Part shown: in pieces, positions 1-11,852 of the stretch
Position numbering within the stretch: position 1 is the stretch's first letter
Layout: every line of letters starts with the position of its first letter
DNA from: Corynebacterium gerontici
GTDB lineage: Bacteria; Actinomycetota; Actinomycetes; Mycobacteriales; Mycobacteriaceae
Assembly (NCBI RefSeq): GCF_003813985.1
Contig: NZ_CP033897.1
Span: forward strand, 1,984,001-2,048,000
Direction: 5' to 3'
DNA length: 64,000 nucleotides
Made by a program: the position numbers and the translations under genes
The notes under the pieces: generated by a model
Database searches by the model: none
What the model was told of the DNA's origin: nothing
Seen by the model: the letters and a program-made list of their open reading frames with translations, nothing else

Positions 1-2011
<2,011 letters not shown>

Positions 2012-2137
2012 GTAACTCCCTTTCCCCCTAATTCATAGGGGCTCGTTAAAAACTTATTGCTTTCTTTGAATGTCCGCCTGCAGGTGCTTGTCGACGTCCC
2101 ACGTGGCCGTCGGAAAGCCAAACCTGCAGACCTGGCG

Positions 2138-5100
2138 TTATGCGGAGTCGGCGTCCGAACGCTCGTCGCGGGAGAGGTTGATGCCAAGGGAGGCACCAGC
2201 CTGGTCGTAGTCATCCTCGTCGGAACCGGACAGTTCCATCGGGGTGCCATCTGCGGAAAGCACTTCCACGTTCAGACACAGCGACTGCAGCTCCTTGAGC
2301 AACACCTTGAAGGATTCGGGGATGCCCGGATCCGGGATGTTCTCGCCCTTAACGATCGCCTCGTATACCTTCACGCGACCGACAACGTCGTCCGACTTGA
2401 TGGTGAGCAGCTCCTGGAGTGTGTAAGCAGCGCCGTATGCTTGCATTGCCCACACCTCCATTTCGCCGAAGCGCTGGCCACCGAACTGTGCCTTACCGCC
2501 CAGCGGCTGCTGGGTAATCATGGAGTAAGGACCAGTGGAGCGGGCGTGGATCTTCTCGTCCACCAGGTGGTGGAGCTTGAGAATGTACATGTAGCCCACG
2601 GAGACCGGGTACGGGAAAGGCTCGCCGGAGCGGCCGTCGAAAAGCTGAGCCTTACCATCGGCGTCCACCATGACGTCGCCGTCACGGTTGGGGCGAGAGT
2701 TGGCGAGCAGACCAGCGAGTTCGTCGTTGGAAGCTCCGTCGAACACTGGGGTGGAGGTCAGCGAACCGGCAGGCACGCTGTAGAGCTCCTCGGGCAGCAT
2801 CTTCATCAGCTCGGCGTTGGCCGGGTCATCGGTGTCGATTTCCCAACCGGCTGCAGCCAACCAACCGAGGTGCACTTCGAGCACCTGGCCGATGTTCATA
2901 CGACGCGGCACACCGTGGGTGTTCAGGATGATGTCCACAGGGGTGCCGTCCGGCATGAAGGGCATGTCCTCGGCAGGCAGGATCTTGCCCACAACGCCCT
3001 TGTTGCCGTGGCGGCCAGCGAGCTTATCGCCATCCTGGATCTTGCGCTTCTGGGCAACGTACACGCGAATCATCTCGTTCACGCCCGGAGCCAGATCGTC
3101 GTCGTCCTCGCGGGAGAAGCGACGCACGCCGATGACCTTGCCGGTTTCGCCGTGAGGCACCTTCATGGAGGTGTCACGAACCTCGCGAGCCTTCTCACCG
3201 AAGATGGCGCGCAACAGGCGCTCTTCCGGGGTCAGCTCGGTTTCACCCTTCGGGGTGACCTTACCCACCAGAATGTCGCCGTCGCGGACGTCGGCGCCGA
3301 TGCGCACGATGCCGCGCTCGTCGAGGTCCTTGAGTACGTCCTCGGAAACATTCGGCAACTCACGGGTGATTTCCTCGGCACCGAGCTTGGTGTCGCGGGC
3401 GTCAATCTCGTGCTCTTCAATGTGGATCGAGGTGAGCACATCTTCTTCAACCAGGCGCTGGTTCAAGATGATGGCGTCCTCGTAGTTGTGGCCTTCCCAA
3501 GGCATGAAGGCAACCAGGAGGTTGCGGCCAAGGGCCATCTCACCATTGTGGGTGCCGGGGCCGTCAGCGATAACCTGGCCAGCCTCAACGCGGTCACCGA
3601 TGCTCACCAAAGGCTTCTGGTTGTAGCTGGTGCCCTGGTTGGTGCGCTCGAACTTGCGCAGGCGGTAGGTGTCGCGGATGCCCTCATCGTCCATGATGGT
3701 AATGAAGTCAGCGGAAACATTTTCCACCGCGCCGGCCTTCTTGCTGATCAGCAAGTCGCCCGCATCATATGCGGCGCGCTGCTCCATGCCGGTACCAACC
3801 AGCGGAGCCTCGGAGCGAACCAGCGGCACAGCCTGGCGCTGCATATTCGCGCCCATGAGGGCACGGTTAGCGTCGTCGTGCTCCAGGAAGGGAATCATGG
3901 CAGTAGCCACGGAAACCATCTGGCGTGGGGAGACGTCCATATAGTCGATGGCGTCGCCGGACACAACCTGGATGTCGCCGTTCTTCACGCGCACAGTCAC
4001 GCGTTCTTCGAGGATCTTGCCGTCCTTGTCAAAAGGAGTGTTGGCCTGAGCCACCACGTAGCGGTCTTCCTCATCAGCGGTGAGGTAATGCACCTCGTCG
4101 GTGACGATGCCGTTTTCGACCTTGCGGTACGGGGTCTCGATGAAGCCGAAAGCATTCACGCGGGCATAGGATGCCAGCGAGCCGATCAGACCGATGTTCG
4201 GGCCTTCGGGAGTCTCAATCGGGCACATACGGCCGTAGTGAGACGGGTGCACGTCGCGCACCTCAATGCCAGCGCGCTCACGCGAAAGGCCGCCGGGGCC
4301 CAGCGCGGAGAGACGACGCTTGTGGGTAAGACCAGACAGTGAGTTGTTCTGATCCATGAACTGCGAAAGCTGCGAGGTACCGAAGAACTCGCGAATGGCA
4401 GCCGAAACAGGACGCACGTTGATCAGCGAGGTAGGCGTGATCGACTCTGCATCCTGGGTGGTCATGCGCTCGCGCACAACACGTTCCATGCGGGAAAGAC
4501 CAACGCGAACCTGGTTCTGGATCAGCTCGCCCACCGTACGCAGACGGCGGTTACCAAAGTGGTCAATGTCGTCAGTCTCAACAGGGATGACCACGCCCTC
4601 AGGAGAGGTCATGCTGGTCTCACCTGCGTGCAGGCGCACCAGGTACTCGATGGTGGTGGCGATATCTTCTTCGGTCAGAGTCATCAGACCGTCGTTGTCG
4701 CCGCCGAGGCCCAGCTTGCGATTGACCTTGTAGCGGCCAACCTTTGCCAGGTCGTAGCGCTTTGCGCGGAAGAAGGAGTTGTCCAGCAAGGACTGAGCCA
4801 GATCGCGCGTAGGCTGCTCGCCCGGGCGCTGCTTGCGGTAGATCTCGAGCAGAGCTTCGTCGGTGCTGGCGACGTTGTCTGCTTCCAGGGTGGACATCAT
4901 GATCTCGGAGAAGCCGAAGCGTTCCTTGATCTGTTCGGTGGTCCAACCCAGTGCCTTCAGCAGCACGGTGACTGGCTGGCGGCGCTTGCGGTCAATGCGG
5001 ACACCGACGGTGTCGCGCTTATCCACGTCAAATTCGAGCCATGCGCCACGAGAAGGAATCACCTTTACGGAGTGCAGGGGACGCTCGGTGGACTTGTCGA

Positions 5101-5632
5101 TGGTCTGGTCGAAGTAGACGCCAGGCGAGCGAACAAGCTGGGACACCACGACACGCTCGGTGCCGTTGACGATGAAGGTGCCCTTGTCGGTCATCATCGG
5201 GAAATCGCCAATGAACACCGTCTGAGACTTGATCTCTTGGGTGTCATTGTTGATGAACTCTGCGGTCACATACAGCGGCGCAGAGTAGTTGATGTCTTTG
5301 TCTTTAGCCTCGTCGATGGTGTTCTTCATGTCCTCGAAGCGTGGCTCCGAGAGCGACAGAGACATGTTGCCGGAGTAATCCTGGATCGGGGAAAGTTCCT
5401 CGAGGATGTCCTCCAACCCGCTGGTTACGCGGGCGTCGGGGCCCAATTCTTCCTGTTTCTTAGCGCGCCACTCAGGCGTGCCAATGAGCCAGGCAAAAGA
5501 ATCGAGCTGAATATCAAGAAGTCCTGGGACTTCAATTGGTTCGGTAATTTTCGCGAACGAATAACGTTCGGGAGCCCCAGGGATGTCGGCCTTGGTCTGG
5601 CGGGAGACTGCCAAGATGGGTCCTTCCAGCAC
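2138..5632 (-). CDS. rpoB: DNA-directed RNA polymerase subunit beta
   Basis: This subunit pairs with RpoC to form the RNA polymerase core and binds rifampicin. The frame is open for about 1,164 residues from a GTG at 5632 ([19 protein letters not shown]). This start matches corynebacterial RpoB as I know it. An upstream ATG at 5689 would add 19 residues but has no clear ribosome site. The rifampicin pocket is visible near residues 415-440 ([18 protein letters not shown], then [14 protein letters not shown]). The C-terminus ends [17 protein letters not shown]. No resistance substitution is evident: I regard Ser after NN as the normal residue in this genus, but from memory only. Confidence 0.97.
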   Translation of the reverse strand: MLEGPILAVSRQTKADIPGAPERYSFAKITEPIEVPGLLDIQLDSFAWLIGTPEWRAKKQEELGPDARVTSGLEDILEELSPIQDYSGNMSLSLSEPRFEDMKNTIDEAKDKDINYSAPLYVTAEFINNDTQEIKSQTVFIGDFPMMTDKGTFIVNGTERVVVSQLVRSPGVYFDQTIDKSTERPLHSVKVIPSRGAWLEFDVDKRDTVGVRIDRKRRQPVTVLLKALGWTTEQIKERFGFSEIMMSTLEADNVASTDEALLEIYRKQRPGEQPTRDLAQSLLDNSFFRAKRYDLAKVGRYKVNRKLGLGGDNDGLMTLTEEDIATTIEYLVRLHAGETSMTSPEGVVIPVETDDIDHFGNRRLRTVGELIQNQVRVGLSRMERVVRERMTTQDAESITPTSLINVRPVSAAIREFFGTSQLSQFMDQNNSLSGLTHKRRLSALGPGGLSRERAGIEVRDVHPSHYGRMCPIETPEGPNIGLIGSLASYARVNAFGFIETPYRKVENGIVTDEVHYLTADEEDRYVVAQANTPFDKDGKILEERVTVRVKNGDIQVVSGDAIDYMDVSPRQMVSVATAMIPFLEHDDANRALMGANMQRQAVPLVRSEAPLVGTGMEQRAAYDAGDLLISKKAGAVENVSADFITIMDDEGIRDTYRLRKFERTNQGTSYNQKPLVSIGDRVEAGQVIADGPGTHNGEMALGRNLLVAFMPWEGHNYEDAIILNQRLVEEDVLTSIHIEEHEIDARDTKLGAEEITRELPNVSEDVLKDLDERGIVRIGADVRDGDILVGKVTPKGETELTPEERLLRAIFGEKAREVRDTSMKVPHGETGKVIGVRRFSREDDDDLAPGVNEMIRVYVAQKRKIQDGDKLAGRHGNKGVVGKILPAEDMPFMPDGTPVDIILNTHGVPRRMNIGQVLEVHLGWLAAAGWEIDTDDPANAELMKMLPEELYSVPAGSLTSTPVFDGASNDELAGLLANSRPNRDGDVMVDADGKAQLFDGRSGEPFPYPVSVGYMYILKLHHLVDEKIHARSTGPYSMITQQPLGGKAQFGGQRFGEMEVWAMQAYGAAYTLQELLTIKSDDVVGRVKVYEAIVKGENIPDPGIPESFKVLLKELQSLCLNVEVLSADGTPMELSGSDEDDYDQAGASLGINLSRDERSDADSA

Positions 5633-5840
5633 CTCACGCGGATGATGGCCCCGCAATATTGACCACCAAAACCGCTGGTAATTGAGCATTTCGGTCTGCT
5701 GAGGAATCGCCGTACACAGATAGCACGGAATGACCTTGTCAAGTTGCTAAGTTTTTAGAACTCAATCAAGGTCACAGTTGTCATCCGATACGGATTCCAG
5801 CGCAACGAATCAGCCTATACCGACATATGCGTGGCGTCAA

Positions 5841-7004
5841 CTACTGATCTTCAGTTTTTTCCCAGGGTAACTTACGGGGCATCTGCACCGGAGGCACCGC
5901 CTGGAAGCGGTTACTCGGCGCCTGGATGGGTCCCGTTGTCGGCTCCGATTCATCGCGAACTACTACGGGATGAGCATCGGCCGCCTGGGAGCCAACAGTC
6001 GGTGCAACGACAGTCGGTGGGGAGTCTAATACCTCTGGATCGCCATCTTGATCAGACTTGCCGGAGTTGTTTCCGGTTCCGAATGCGCCGAAGATCCCAA
6101 CAAGGGTGATGACTCCACCGATCGCTGCGAGCACCCAGCAGATGATGCGCGGGACGCGCCAGTCGGGGAACTCGGAGGTGGCATCAAGAAGCGCTGCCTG
6201 ATCTTCGTCGCTCAGTGCTCCATTGAATACGAGCCCGTCAGCTACGCGCTCGCCATTATTCAGGGCGTAATAGTCATCAATGTTCTCGATCACATTGACC
6301 ACCAGCCCAGTTCGCTGATCCACCACGAATTCACGCTTGCCGGAGTGGTAGAGGTATGCGGTCACCTGCTTTTCACCGCGCGGCACCGTCACAGTGTTTT
6401 TCACCGCGGCGTAATTGAGCGCCACGTTCTTTGGCTCGATGGTCTGCACATAGTGGTTAAGCGTGTGGCCGTCCTTCTCTTCACTTTCGGTGAACTCGGC
6501 CGGCACTGCTTCACGCAGTTCAGGATCCAACACTGAGTAGGTGGTTTGCTCAGCGTGAGCGGGGAACTTCAACCAGATGCCATCTGCCTGCACCTCGCGC
6601 GGCGGATTGCCCAATTGATCCGTCACAGTCAAAGGCTGAGAAAGTTCACCCGAGGTGCGATCAATGGTGGTGGACCACACGCTCGCGGTGATGAGTCGAT
6701 CCACCTCATCCTGCATACTCTCACGCATCTGAGTGAGCCCCACCTGCACGGTGGCGTGCTCATCATCCGCTGCGGGGAAAAGCTCATAGTGAAGCTGGCG
6801 AGTCACCGGCGCTTGCACTTCCCTATCGCGCCCGATCACGCGGCTGCGCGCTTGATCATCACGCAAGGTGTAGGTGGTGTGCTCAAACCCCATCGGCAGT
6901 TGCGTGCCCTTATCTAGCAGCGCCGGCGCGAGCAGACCGACAACTACGAGGAAGAGACCAAAGCCGATGGCTAAGGCTGAGGTGATTCGTGACTTGGGCA
7001 GCAT
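5841..7004 (-). CDS. DUF3068 / PorA-family membrane protein
   Basis: The protein is about 387 residues. It has one hydrophobic segment near the N-terminus (about residues 8-30), a long extracytoplasmic-looking middle, a second membrane segment near residues 287-310 (VLAAIGGVITLVGIFGAFG), and a Pro-rich cytoplasmic tail. This layout fits the actinobacterial DUF3068 (porin PorA-like) family, whose function is not established. The ATG at 7004 is preferred because AGGA sits 9 nt upstream; a GTG two codons earlier is possible. It lies downstream of rpoB's 5' end on the same strand but 150 bp away, so it probably has its own terminator/promoter context. Confidence 0.8.
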   Translation of the reverse strand: MLPKSRITSALAIGFGLFLVVVGLLAPALLDKGTQLPMGFEHTTYTLRDDQARSRVIGRDREVQAPVTRQLHYELFPAADDEHATVQVGLTQMRESMQDEVDRLITASVWSTTIDRTSGELSQPLTVTDQLGNPPREVQADGIWLKFPAHAEQTTYSVLDPELREAVPAEFTESEEKDGHTLNHYVQTIEPKNVALNYAAVKNTVTVPRGEKQVTAYLYHSGKREFVVDQRTGLVVNVIENIDDYYALNNGERVADGLVFNGALSDEDQAALLDATSEFPDWRVPRIICWVLAAIGGVITLVGIFGAFGTGNNSGKSDQDGDPEVLDSPPTVVAPTVGSQAADAHPVVVRDESEPTTGPIQAPSNRFQAVPPVQMPRKLPWEKTEDQ

Positions 7005-7021
7005 GTGCACCGATCCTACTA

Positions 7022-7876
7022 TCAGCCCTGATCAATCTGGTTACGATTTACCAGGATGGCGGAAAAATCGTGCTCACCGCGCCCCTCATCCTGCTGCATT
7101 TCCAGGCTTTCCAGGGCCGCCGCGGTTGCTGGGAGCACCGTCTGTGCACTGCGCAGCATCAGTCCCACGTCTTTAGCAATGGCATTCACACTGAAGTCAC
7201 CCGGCTCGGTGTCACGTTCCCCCAGGACGAAGGGCGCCTTCATGTTCTTCAGGAAGGCAAGGCCTGTGGAGTCGAGCATCTCCAATGCTTCGGGCGTGTC
7301 CACACCATTGGAAGCCGCCAAGTGCAAAGCCTCAAGCACGCCCTGGGCACTCACTGCCAACGCAAGATTGGCCAATAACTTGCCGGTTGCAGCCTTGGCC
7401 GCGGAGTCCACCACCTTGAGGCGCTCTGGATTAGCGGCAGCCCATGGAGCCACAACTTTGGCCACCAGGTCACGAGCTTGGGCGTCGGACCCGCCAACAT
7501 AGACGCCCAGCTTGCCCTCACGAGCAGGACCAAGTGAGCCAACCACGGGAGTTGCCACGTAGGTGGGAACGGCCTCGGCAAACTGTGCAGCGTCTTCTGG
7601 AGAGACGGTGGTGGCGTCCGCCCAGGGCACCCCCTCGGGGATCAGGTTGGCATCGAGCACAACTTCTTTGATTTGTGGTGGGCCGAAAAGGCAGGTCACC
7701 ACCAGGTCAGCACCACCTACTGCCTCTGCGGGAGAGTTGGCGGGGGTCGCGCCGGCGTCGAGAAGCTTTTGCGCCTTCGCAGCAGTGCGATTCCACACCG
7801 TCACCTCATGATCTTTCAGCAAATGCAGGGCAAGCTCGGTGCCCATACGTCCAGTTCCAAGCCATGCGATCTTCAT
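7022..7876 (-). CDS. NAD(P)-binding dehydrogenase of the 3-hydroxyisobutyrate/6-phosphogluconate family
   Basis: The protein has 284 residues, the usual length for beta-hydroxyacid dehydrogenases. The N-terminal Rossmann motif GTGRMG (residues 7-12) binds the dinucleotide, and an acidic or NRT-type loop follows the second strand (WNRTAAK), which suggests NADP. The catalytic lysine is probably K166 in TGKLLANL. The substrate cannot be told from sequence. The ATG at 7876 begins MKIAWLGTGRMG. The open frame continues upstream to 8170, but that extension looks non-coding. It ends 17 bp before the DUF3068 start, so the two may be co-transcribed. Confidence 0.85.
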   Translation of the reverse strand: MKIAWLGTGRMGTELALHLLKDHEVTVWNRTAAKAQKLLDAGATPANSPAEAVGGADLVVTCLFGPPQIKEVVLDANLIPEGVPWADATTVSPEDAAQFAEAVPTYVATPVVGSLGPAREGKLGVYVGGSDAQARDLVAKVVAPWAAANPERLKVVDSAAKAATGKLLANLALAVSAQGVLEALHLAASNGVDTPEALEMLDSTGLAFLKNMKAPFVLGERDTEPGDFSVNAIAKDVGLMLRSAQTVLPATAAALESLEMQQDEGRGEHDFSAILVNRNQIDQG

Positions 7877-8181
7877 GCCACCATCATGCCAAAGCGCCCC
7901 CGATTCGGTCGTGGTATGGAGTTCGCCGAAGACGATTGGATCCTCGAACTTGGCGAGGAAAGTAAGGCAGCGGCGAGTCAAAGCACGCTTCCTTTTGCTT
8001 TTCTGCGCCCACGCCTCCCCTCTAAGCCGATTACCCCGGCACCTATGCACGCAACTTGAAAAAACCTTGACTTGTGGCATGGTCGCGCTCTCGCCGACGA
8101 CGCGCTCGAACTCGGTACAGGGCGCGGATTCGTCGGCAAGAAGGCCTACCCTCACCAGCGCAGTGACCACCGGTACCCACT
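7877..8181. other. Intergenic, no gene recognised
   Basis: This is about 300 bp between the divergent dehydrogenase start and the decayed plus-strand genes. Reading frames are open on both strands but have no family-like sequence. It probably carries the dehydrogenase promoter. I see no tRNA, hairpin or repeat here. Confidence 0.5.
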
Positions 8182-8452
8182 ATGAAGCTTCTTCTCTCCG
8201 TGCCAGTCCTTCCTGCTTCGAGCGCGCCACTGACCCAATTGTGGCCCGCAACGACCCGATCCCGACCTTGCCTCTGGGAGCCGGCCAGGAATCTGGCTGC
8301 TTTCTACTAGGTGGCAAGGGGCCGAAGGCTACTAGTACGCAAGAACTGCTCACCAACACCTACGAGGTTAAGGACTCCAAGCTCATCACCGCTCAGGATC
8401 AACTCGCCCAGGCCCCGAAGCACCGGAGGTGTTGGATTTGCAGGGTGGGTAG
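8182..8452 (+). pseudogene. Remnant of an unrecognised, possibly exported protein
   Basis: ATG at 8182 opens a short hydrophobic stretch (MKLLLSVPVL) like the start of a signal peptide, but this frame soon becomes non-protein-like. A neighbouring frame then reads plausibly as protein (ATDPIVARNDPIPTLPLG, later LLTNTYEVKDSKLITAQDQL), and a third frame gives PEAPEVLDLQGG and a TAG at 8450-8452. At least two frameshifts are needed to join these pieces. I do not recognise a family. It is directly followed by two more broken frames, so a small operon appears to be decaying here. Confidence 0.35.
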
Positions 8453-8455
8453 CGG

Positions 8456-8779
8456 ATGACCCCCACGTAAAGCTGTGGCTAAAGGAGAAGGCTTTTCCGG
8501 AAAAACCATCGGTGCGGAACTTCCCTGGCCATCAAAGATTTTTTGAAGAAATGCACCGAAAAACCTTGCTCAGTTGGTACCGCATATAACACCGTCAGGA
8601 TGTGCCTTCAAAGGTGCTAGCAATTGTTGAGCAAATGCACAGGGCCTCGATGAAACCCATGGACAGTCGATCCGAAGGTCAATATTCAAAACGCCAAAGG
8701 AAAAGCGAAGCCCTATCAAGTTCGTCAAGTGCTGAAGGCAATCGACAAATTGAACGAGTCAAAGAAACAGGACGCCTGA
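8456..8779 (+). pseudogene. Remnant of an unrecognised gene directly upstream of a HicB-type remnant
   Basis: ATG at 8456 follows the previous remnant by 3 nt. One frame gives RKAVAKGEGFSGKTIGAEL, then another gives SLAIKDFLKKCTEKPCSVGT followed by AYNTVRMCLQ, a TAG and a TGA. The same frame resumes as VDPKVNIQNAKGKAKPYQ and ends LNESKKQDA with TGA at 8777-8779. The segments look like protein but need a frameshift and loss of two stops. The stop lies 2 nt before the HicB-like ATG, so this may have been its operon partner (a toxin position). It does not resemble HicA to me. Confidence 0.35.
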
Positions 8780-8781
8780 TC

Positions 8782-9107
8782 ATGGATGCCACCAAGTACA
8801 CCCACCAAAAACGTGATCCGACGAAGATCAAGAATTTGTCGCCACCGTGGCGGGGTTTCCTTCCACATCTTGGATTGACAGTGATCCGCTTCGGGAGATG
8901 CGAGGCCTTCAAAATCTCGTCGTGGAGATCCTCGAAGATTTGGACTCCGCCGGAGAACCAATCCCTACCCCACTGAGTAGGCGCAACCACTCTTAAAAAT
9001 TCTATGTCCGAACGTCACCATCACTTCATAGACGGCTCGCAGTCCGGGCTCAGTAAGAAGGTGTTTCATTGAATGCCCTGGTAAACCAAAAACTAGCCTC
9101 GGCTTAA
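8782..9107 (+). pseudogene. HicB-family antitoxin, decayed
   Basis: The start MDATKYT is followed by a frameshift before about 8814. The shifted frame then reads SDEDQEFVATVAGFPSTSWI, DSDPLREMRGLQNLVVEILE and DLDSAGEPIPTPLSRRNHS. This matches the partial-RNase-H fold of HicB antitoxins. After an in-frame TAA at 8994 comes KFYVRTSPSLHRRLAVRAQ, another TAA at 9054, and EGVSLNALVNQKLASA ending at TAA 9105-9107. This second half fits the ribbon-helix-helix DNA-binding domain that HicB proteins carry. With one frameshift and three premature stops (TGA 8814, TAA 8994, TAA 9054) the gene is dead. No intact HicA toxin is nearby. Confidence 0.75.
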
Positions 9108-9255
9108 CACCTTCAAAGAACGGCACCGGTGACCAGCGGCTTTGAACCTCGACGGCTGTCGATGCAATGAATACTGCAGCCCCACACGAAAAGGCACCAA
9201 CCCAAGTTGGTCGGTACCTTTCCTCCATTCGGGGCCAAGCCCCGCCTCAAGTTGA

Positions 9256-10632
9256 CTAGTCGTTCACGTAGAAAGTCTGCTTGTTCACAAACTCATCCAT
9301 GGCCAGTGTGGACAGCTCTCGGCCAAAGCCTGAGTTCTTGATGCCACCAAAGGGAAGGGCGGGGCTGGATGCCTGGCCCAGATTCACGTGGATCATGCCG
9401 GTGTCAATCTTTTCGGCAACCTTCTTAGCGCGTTCCTCGTCTTGGGAGAACACTGCGCCACCCAGACCATAGTTGGAGTTGTTGGCCAGCTCGATGGCCT
9501 CCTGCTCGGAGTCAACGCTGTAGATCTCCGCAACGGGACCGAAGAACTCCTCGTAGTAGGAATCAGAACCCACGGGCACATCGGTGAGCACCGCAGGGGT
9601 GAAGTACGCACCATTTTCGTGCAGCTCACCACCGGTTCGAAGGTTGGCGCCTGCCGCGACGGCACGCTGGACCTGTTCGTCGAGGTTTTCGGCAGCCTGG
9701 CGTGAGGACATCGGATAGTACTCGTTCTCACCGGGCTCCATTGGGTTGCCCTTGGTGAAGGACTCGGCGATGCGGACCATTTCCTCAACGAATTCCTCGT
9801 AAATGTCGGACATCACGATAATGCGTTTGTTAGAGGTACATGTCTGGCCAACATTTTCGATGCGCTTTTCCCACGCCTTGGCAGCGGCCTTCTTCACATC
9901 GTCGGTGTCGAGAATGACCTAGGCGTCGGTACCGCCGAGTTCGAGCACACACTTCTTCAGCGCCTTGCCGGCCTGCGCTGCCACGGCCGCACCTGCGCGC
10001 TCGGAGCCGGTCAGGGACACGCCCTGTACTCGGGGATCCTCAATGATCGTAGAAATTTGCTCGTGAGTTGCATACACGTTGTTGAAGCAGCCCTCCGGCA
10101 AACCGGCTTCAGCGAAAATGTCAGCAATCGCCGCGGAAGACTTGGGGCAGATTTCCGCGTGCTTCAAAATCACCGTGTTGCCGTTCATGAGGTTCGGCCC
10201 TGCAAATCGCGCCACCTGGTAGAAGGGATAGTTCCACGGCATGATGCCCAGGATCGGACCAAGCGGCAGGCGACGCATCACTGCCGTTCCACCTTGAATG
10301 TGCGGAATTGGGGTATCCGCGTTGTGCTCTTCAGCGTGGTCAGCATAGAACTGGATGATGTTCGCAGAGAATTTCACCTCTTTTACACCCTGCGGAATCG
10401 CTTTCCCCATCTCCTGTGCGGAGATTTTTGCCAGTTCCACACGGCGCTCGCGCAGCAGGTCAGCGGCACGGGAAAGGATTTTCTTGCGCTCAGCGAAGCT
10501 GGTGTTGCGCCAAGATTGGAAGGCCTCAGTGGCCTTGGAGACGATCTCTTGAATCTGATCATCCGCGGCGCTTTCAAACGTTTCCACCACTTCATTGTTT
10601 AGCGGGTTTTGTACTCGGTAGGCAATAGACAT
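9256..10632 (-). pseudogene. NAD(P)-dependent aldehyde (succinate-semialdehyde type) dehydrogenase, interrupted by UAG
   Basis: Both halves are in one frame. N-terminal codons 1-237 end in ELGGTDA, and codon 238 is TAG (9919-9921). The same frame continues VILDTDDVKKAAAKAWEKR and includes the catalytic Cys at about codon 265 (NVGQTCTSNKR). The catalytic Glu is in LELGGTDA. Without the stop the protein would be 458 residues, normal for the succinate-semialdehyde dehydrogenase branch. ATG at 10632 has a good GGAAGGAG site. A single base change from an aromatic codon (TAC/TAT) would explain the stop. Either the gene is recently inactivated, the base call is wrong, or the stop is read through. 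A GTG at 9897 could in principle restart the second half. Confidence 0.8.
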
Positions 10633-10670
10633 GTGCAACTCCTTCCAATGCAATTTGCACACCCATTTTG

Positions 10671-11852
10671 CTAGAGATCCAGCACAAAATCCGAGATGCC
10701 GGCAAAATCCACTTCATGGCAACTCCAGATCACCGTCGGCGCACCTTGTTCCAAGGCTGATAAGCCACGCGATGCGAGTCGCGCATGCCAGTTGCCTTGC
10801 ACAAATTCACGGATCAGCCGGGCGAAGCGTTCGATGCCTTCGGTGTCCAGGCCGATGGTGGGCTCATCGAGCAGCAGTGCGCCTGGGCCGCGCACGATCG
10901 CGCAGGCGAAGGCGAGTAGTCGACGTTGGGTGCTGTTGAGGTCCAGGGGATGCTTATGGGCAAGCTCCGCTAGTCCACACCACTCCAGCGCCTCCTGGGC
11001 GTGCTCTTCATCGCTGCCCAAAGCTGCCTCCAAGAGCGCGCTGCGTTGGGAAAATGACTGGTCCATCGCCGTCGGCATCCACCCGATAGCAGGGGCGTTG
11101 ATGTGCCCACGTGAAGGAATCAACCCTCCAATCGCCAGCATGAGCGTGGTTTTGCCACAGCCGTTGACGCCGCGAAGATGCGTGATTCTACCTGCGGGAA
11201 AGCGCAGCGTAAGCGGTCCGATGCCGAAGCGCTGTTGGCCGCGTGGATCCTTTCGCTCAATCGAGGCCTCTTGAAGCACCACGTCATTGCTGCCACCGTG
11301 CGTCGCCGTCAGGAGGGGCTTGTAGGCACCCTTCGGCAACTGCGCACGGGGAGCTTCGGCGCGCTCCAGTGCCCCGTTTGCGAAGCGATAGTTGGCACCG
11401 GATTGTGCCAAGGCATTCCATCGCCGATCGCAGATCGTCACCTGACCTGGGAACCCCTCAATCACCTGGATCAACGTATCGGCGGCTTGCGCATCGCAGC
11501 CGTCCAAAGGACAGTCCAGCACCAAACCTTCAGGTCGCGCCAGCAAAGCGCTGGCAATGGCCACCCGCCTGGTTTGCCCGGTAGAGAGGCTGGCAGGATC
11601 GCGCCGCAACAATGGCTCCAGGCCCCACTGCGCCGCGGCCTCTCGGATACGGGCCAACATGACCTCGCGCGGCACCCCGCGCTGCTCCATGCCGAATGCC
11701 AATTCCTCTTCTACCGTGGCCCGCAACAAAGTGATGTGCGCTGCGGCATCATTGCCTACCCACGCCACCTGCGTATCCTCGCTGATCTGCCAGGCATATT
11801 CGCTCAAACCACTGCCTGAGGCACCCCAAATGAAACTCCGCTGCGTTTCCAT
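10671..11852 (-). CDS. ECF transporter, fused two-domain ATPase (EcfA1-EcfA2-like)
   Basis: One chain of 393 residues carries two ABC ATPase domains that energise the neighbouring ECF permease. Domain 1 has a Walker A lacking the lysine (GASGSGLS, residues 10-17), a good signature LSTGQ (89-93) and a Walker B ending LDC instead of LDE. Domain 2 has an intact Walker A (GVNGCGKTT, about 228-236), Walker B LLLDEP (about 326-331) and a weak signature LNSTQ (305-309). In a head-to-tail pair this makes one complete site and one dead site. ATG at 11852 overlaps the upstream ecfT stop by one base (TGATG), indicating translational coupling. Confidence 0.88.
   Translation of the reverse strand: METQRSFIWGASGSGLSEYAWQISEDTQVAWVGNDAAAHITLLRATVEEELAFGMEQRGVPREVMLARIREAAAQWGLEPLLRRDPASLSTGQTRRVAIASALLARPEGLVLDCPLDGCDAQAADTLIQVIEGFPGQVTICDRRWNALAQSGANYRFANGALERAEAPRAQLPKGAYKPLLTATHGGSNDVVLQEASIERKDPRGQQRFGIGPLTLRFPAGRITHLRGVNGCGKTTLMLAIGGLIPSRGHINAPAIGWMPTAMDQSFSQRSALLEAALGSDEEHAQEALEWCGLAELAHKHPLDLNSTQRRLLAFACAIVRGPGALLLDEPTIGLDTEGIERFARLIREFVQGNWHARLASRGLSALEQGAPTVIWSCHEVDFAGISDFVLDL

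Noticed and set aside
4320-4390. Ser instead of the Pro found in E. coli in the rifampicin region of RpoB (NNSLSGL)
   Set aside because: As far as I recall this is the normal corynebacterial residue; no known resistance substitution at the main His, Asp or Ser positions is visible.
6499-8285. Avoidance of GCCGGC sites because of the NgoMIV-like endonuclease
   Set aside because: The word occurs repeatedly in this short stretch, so no avoidance is visible.
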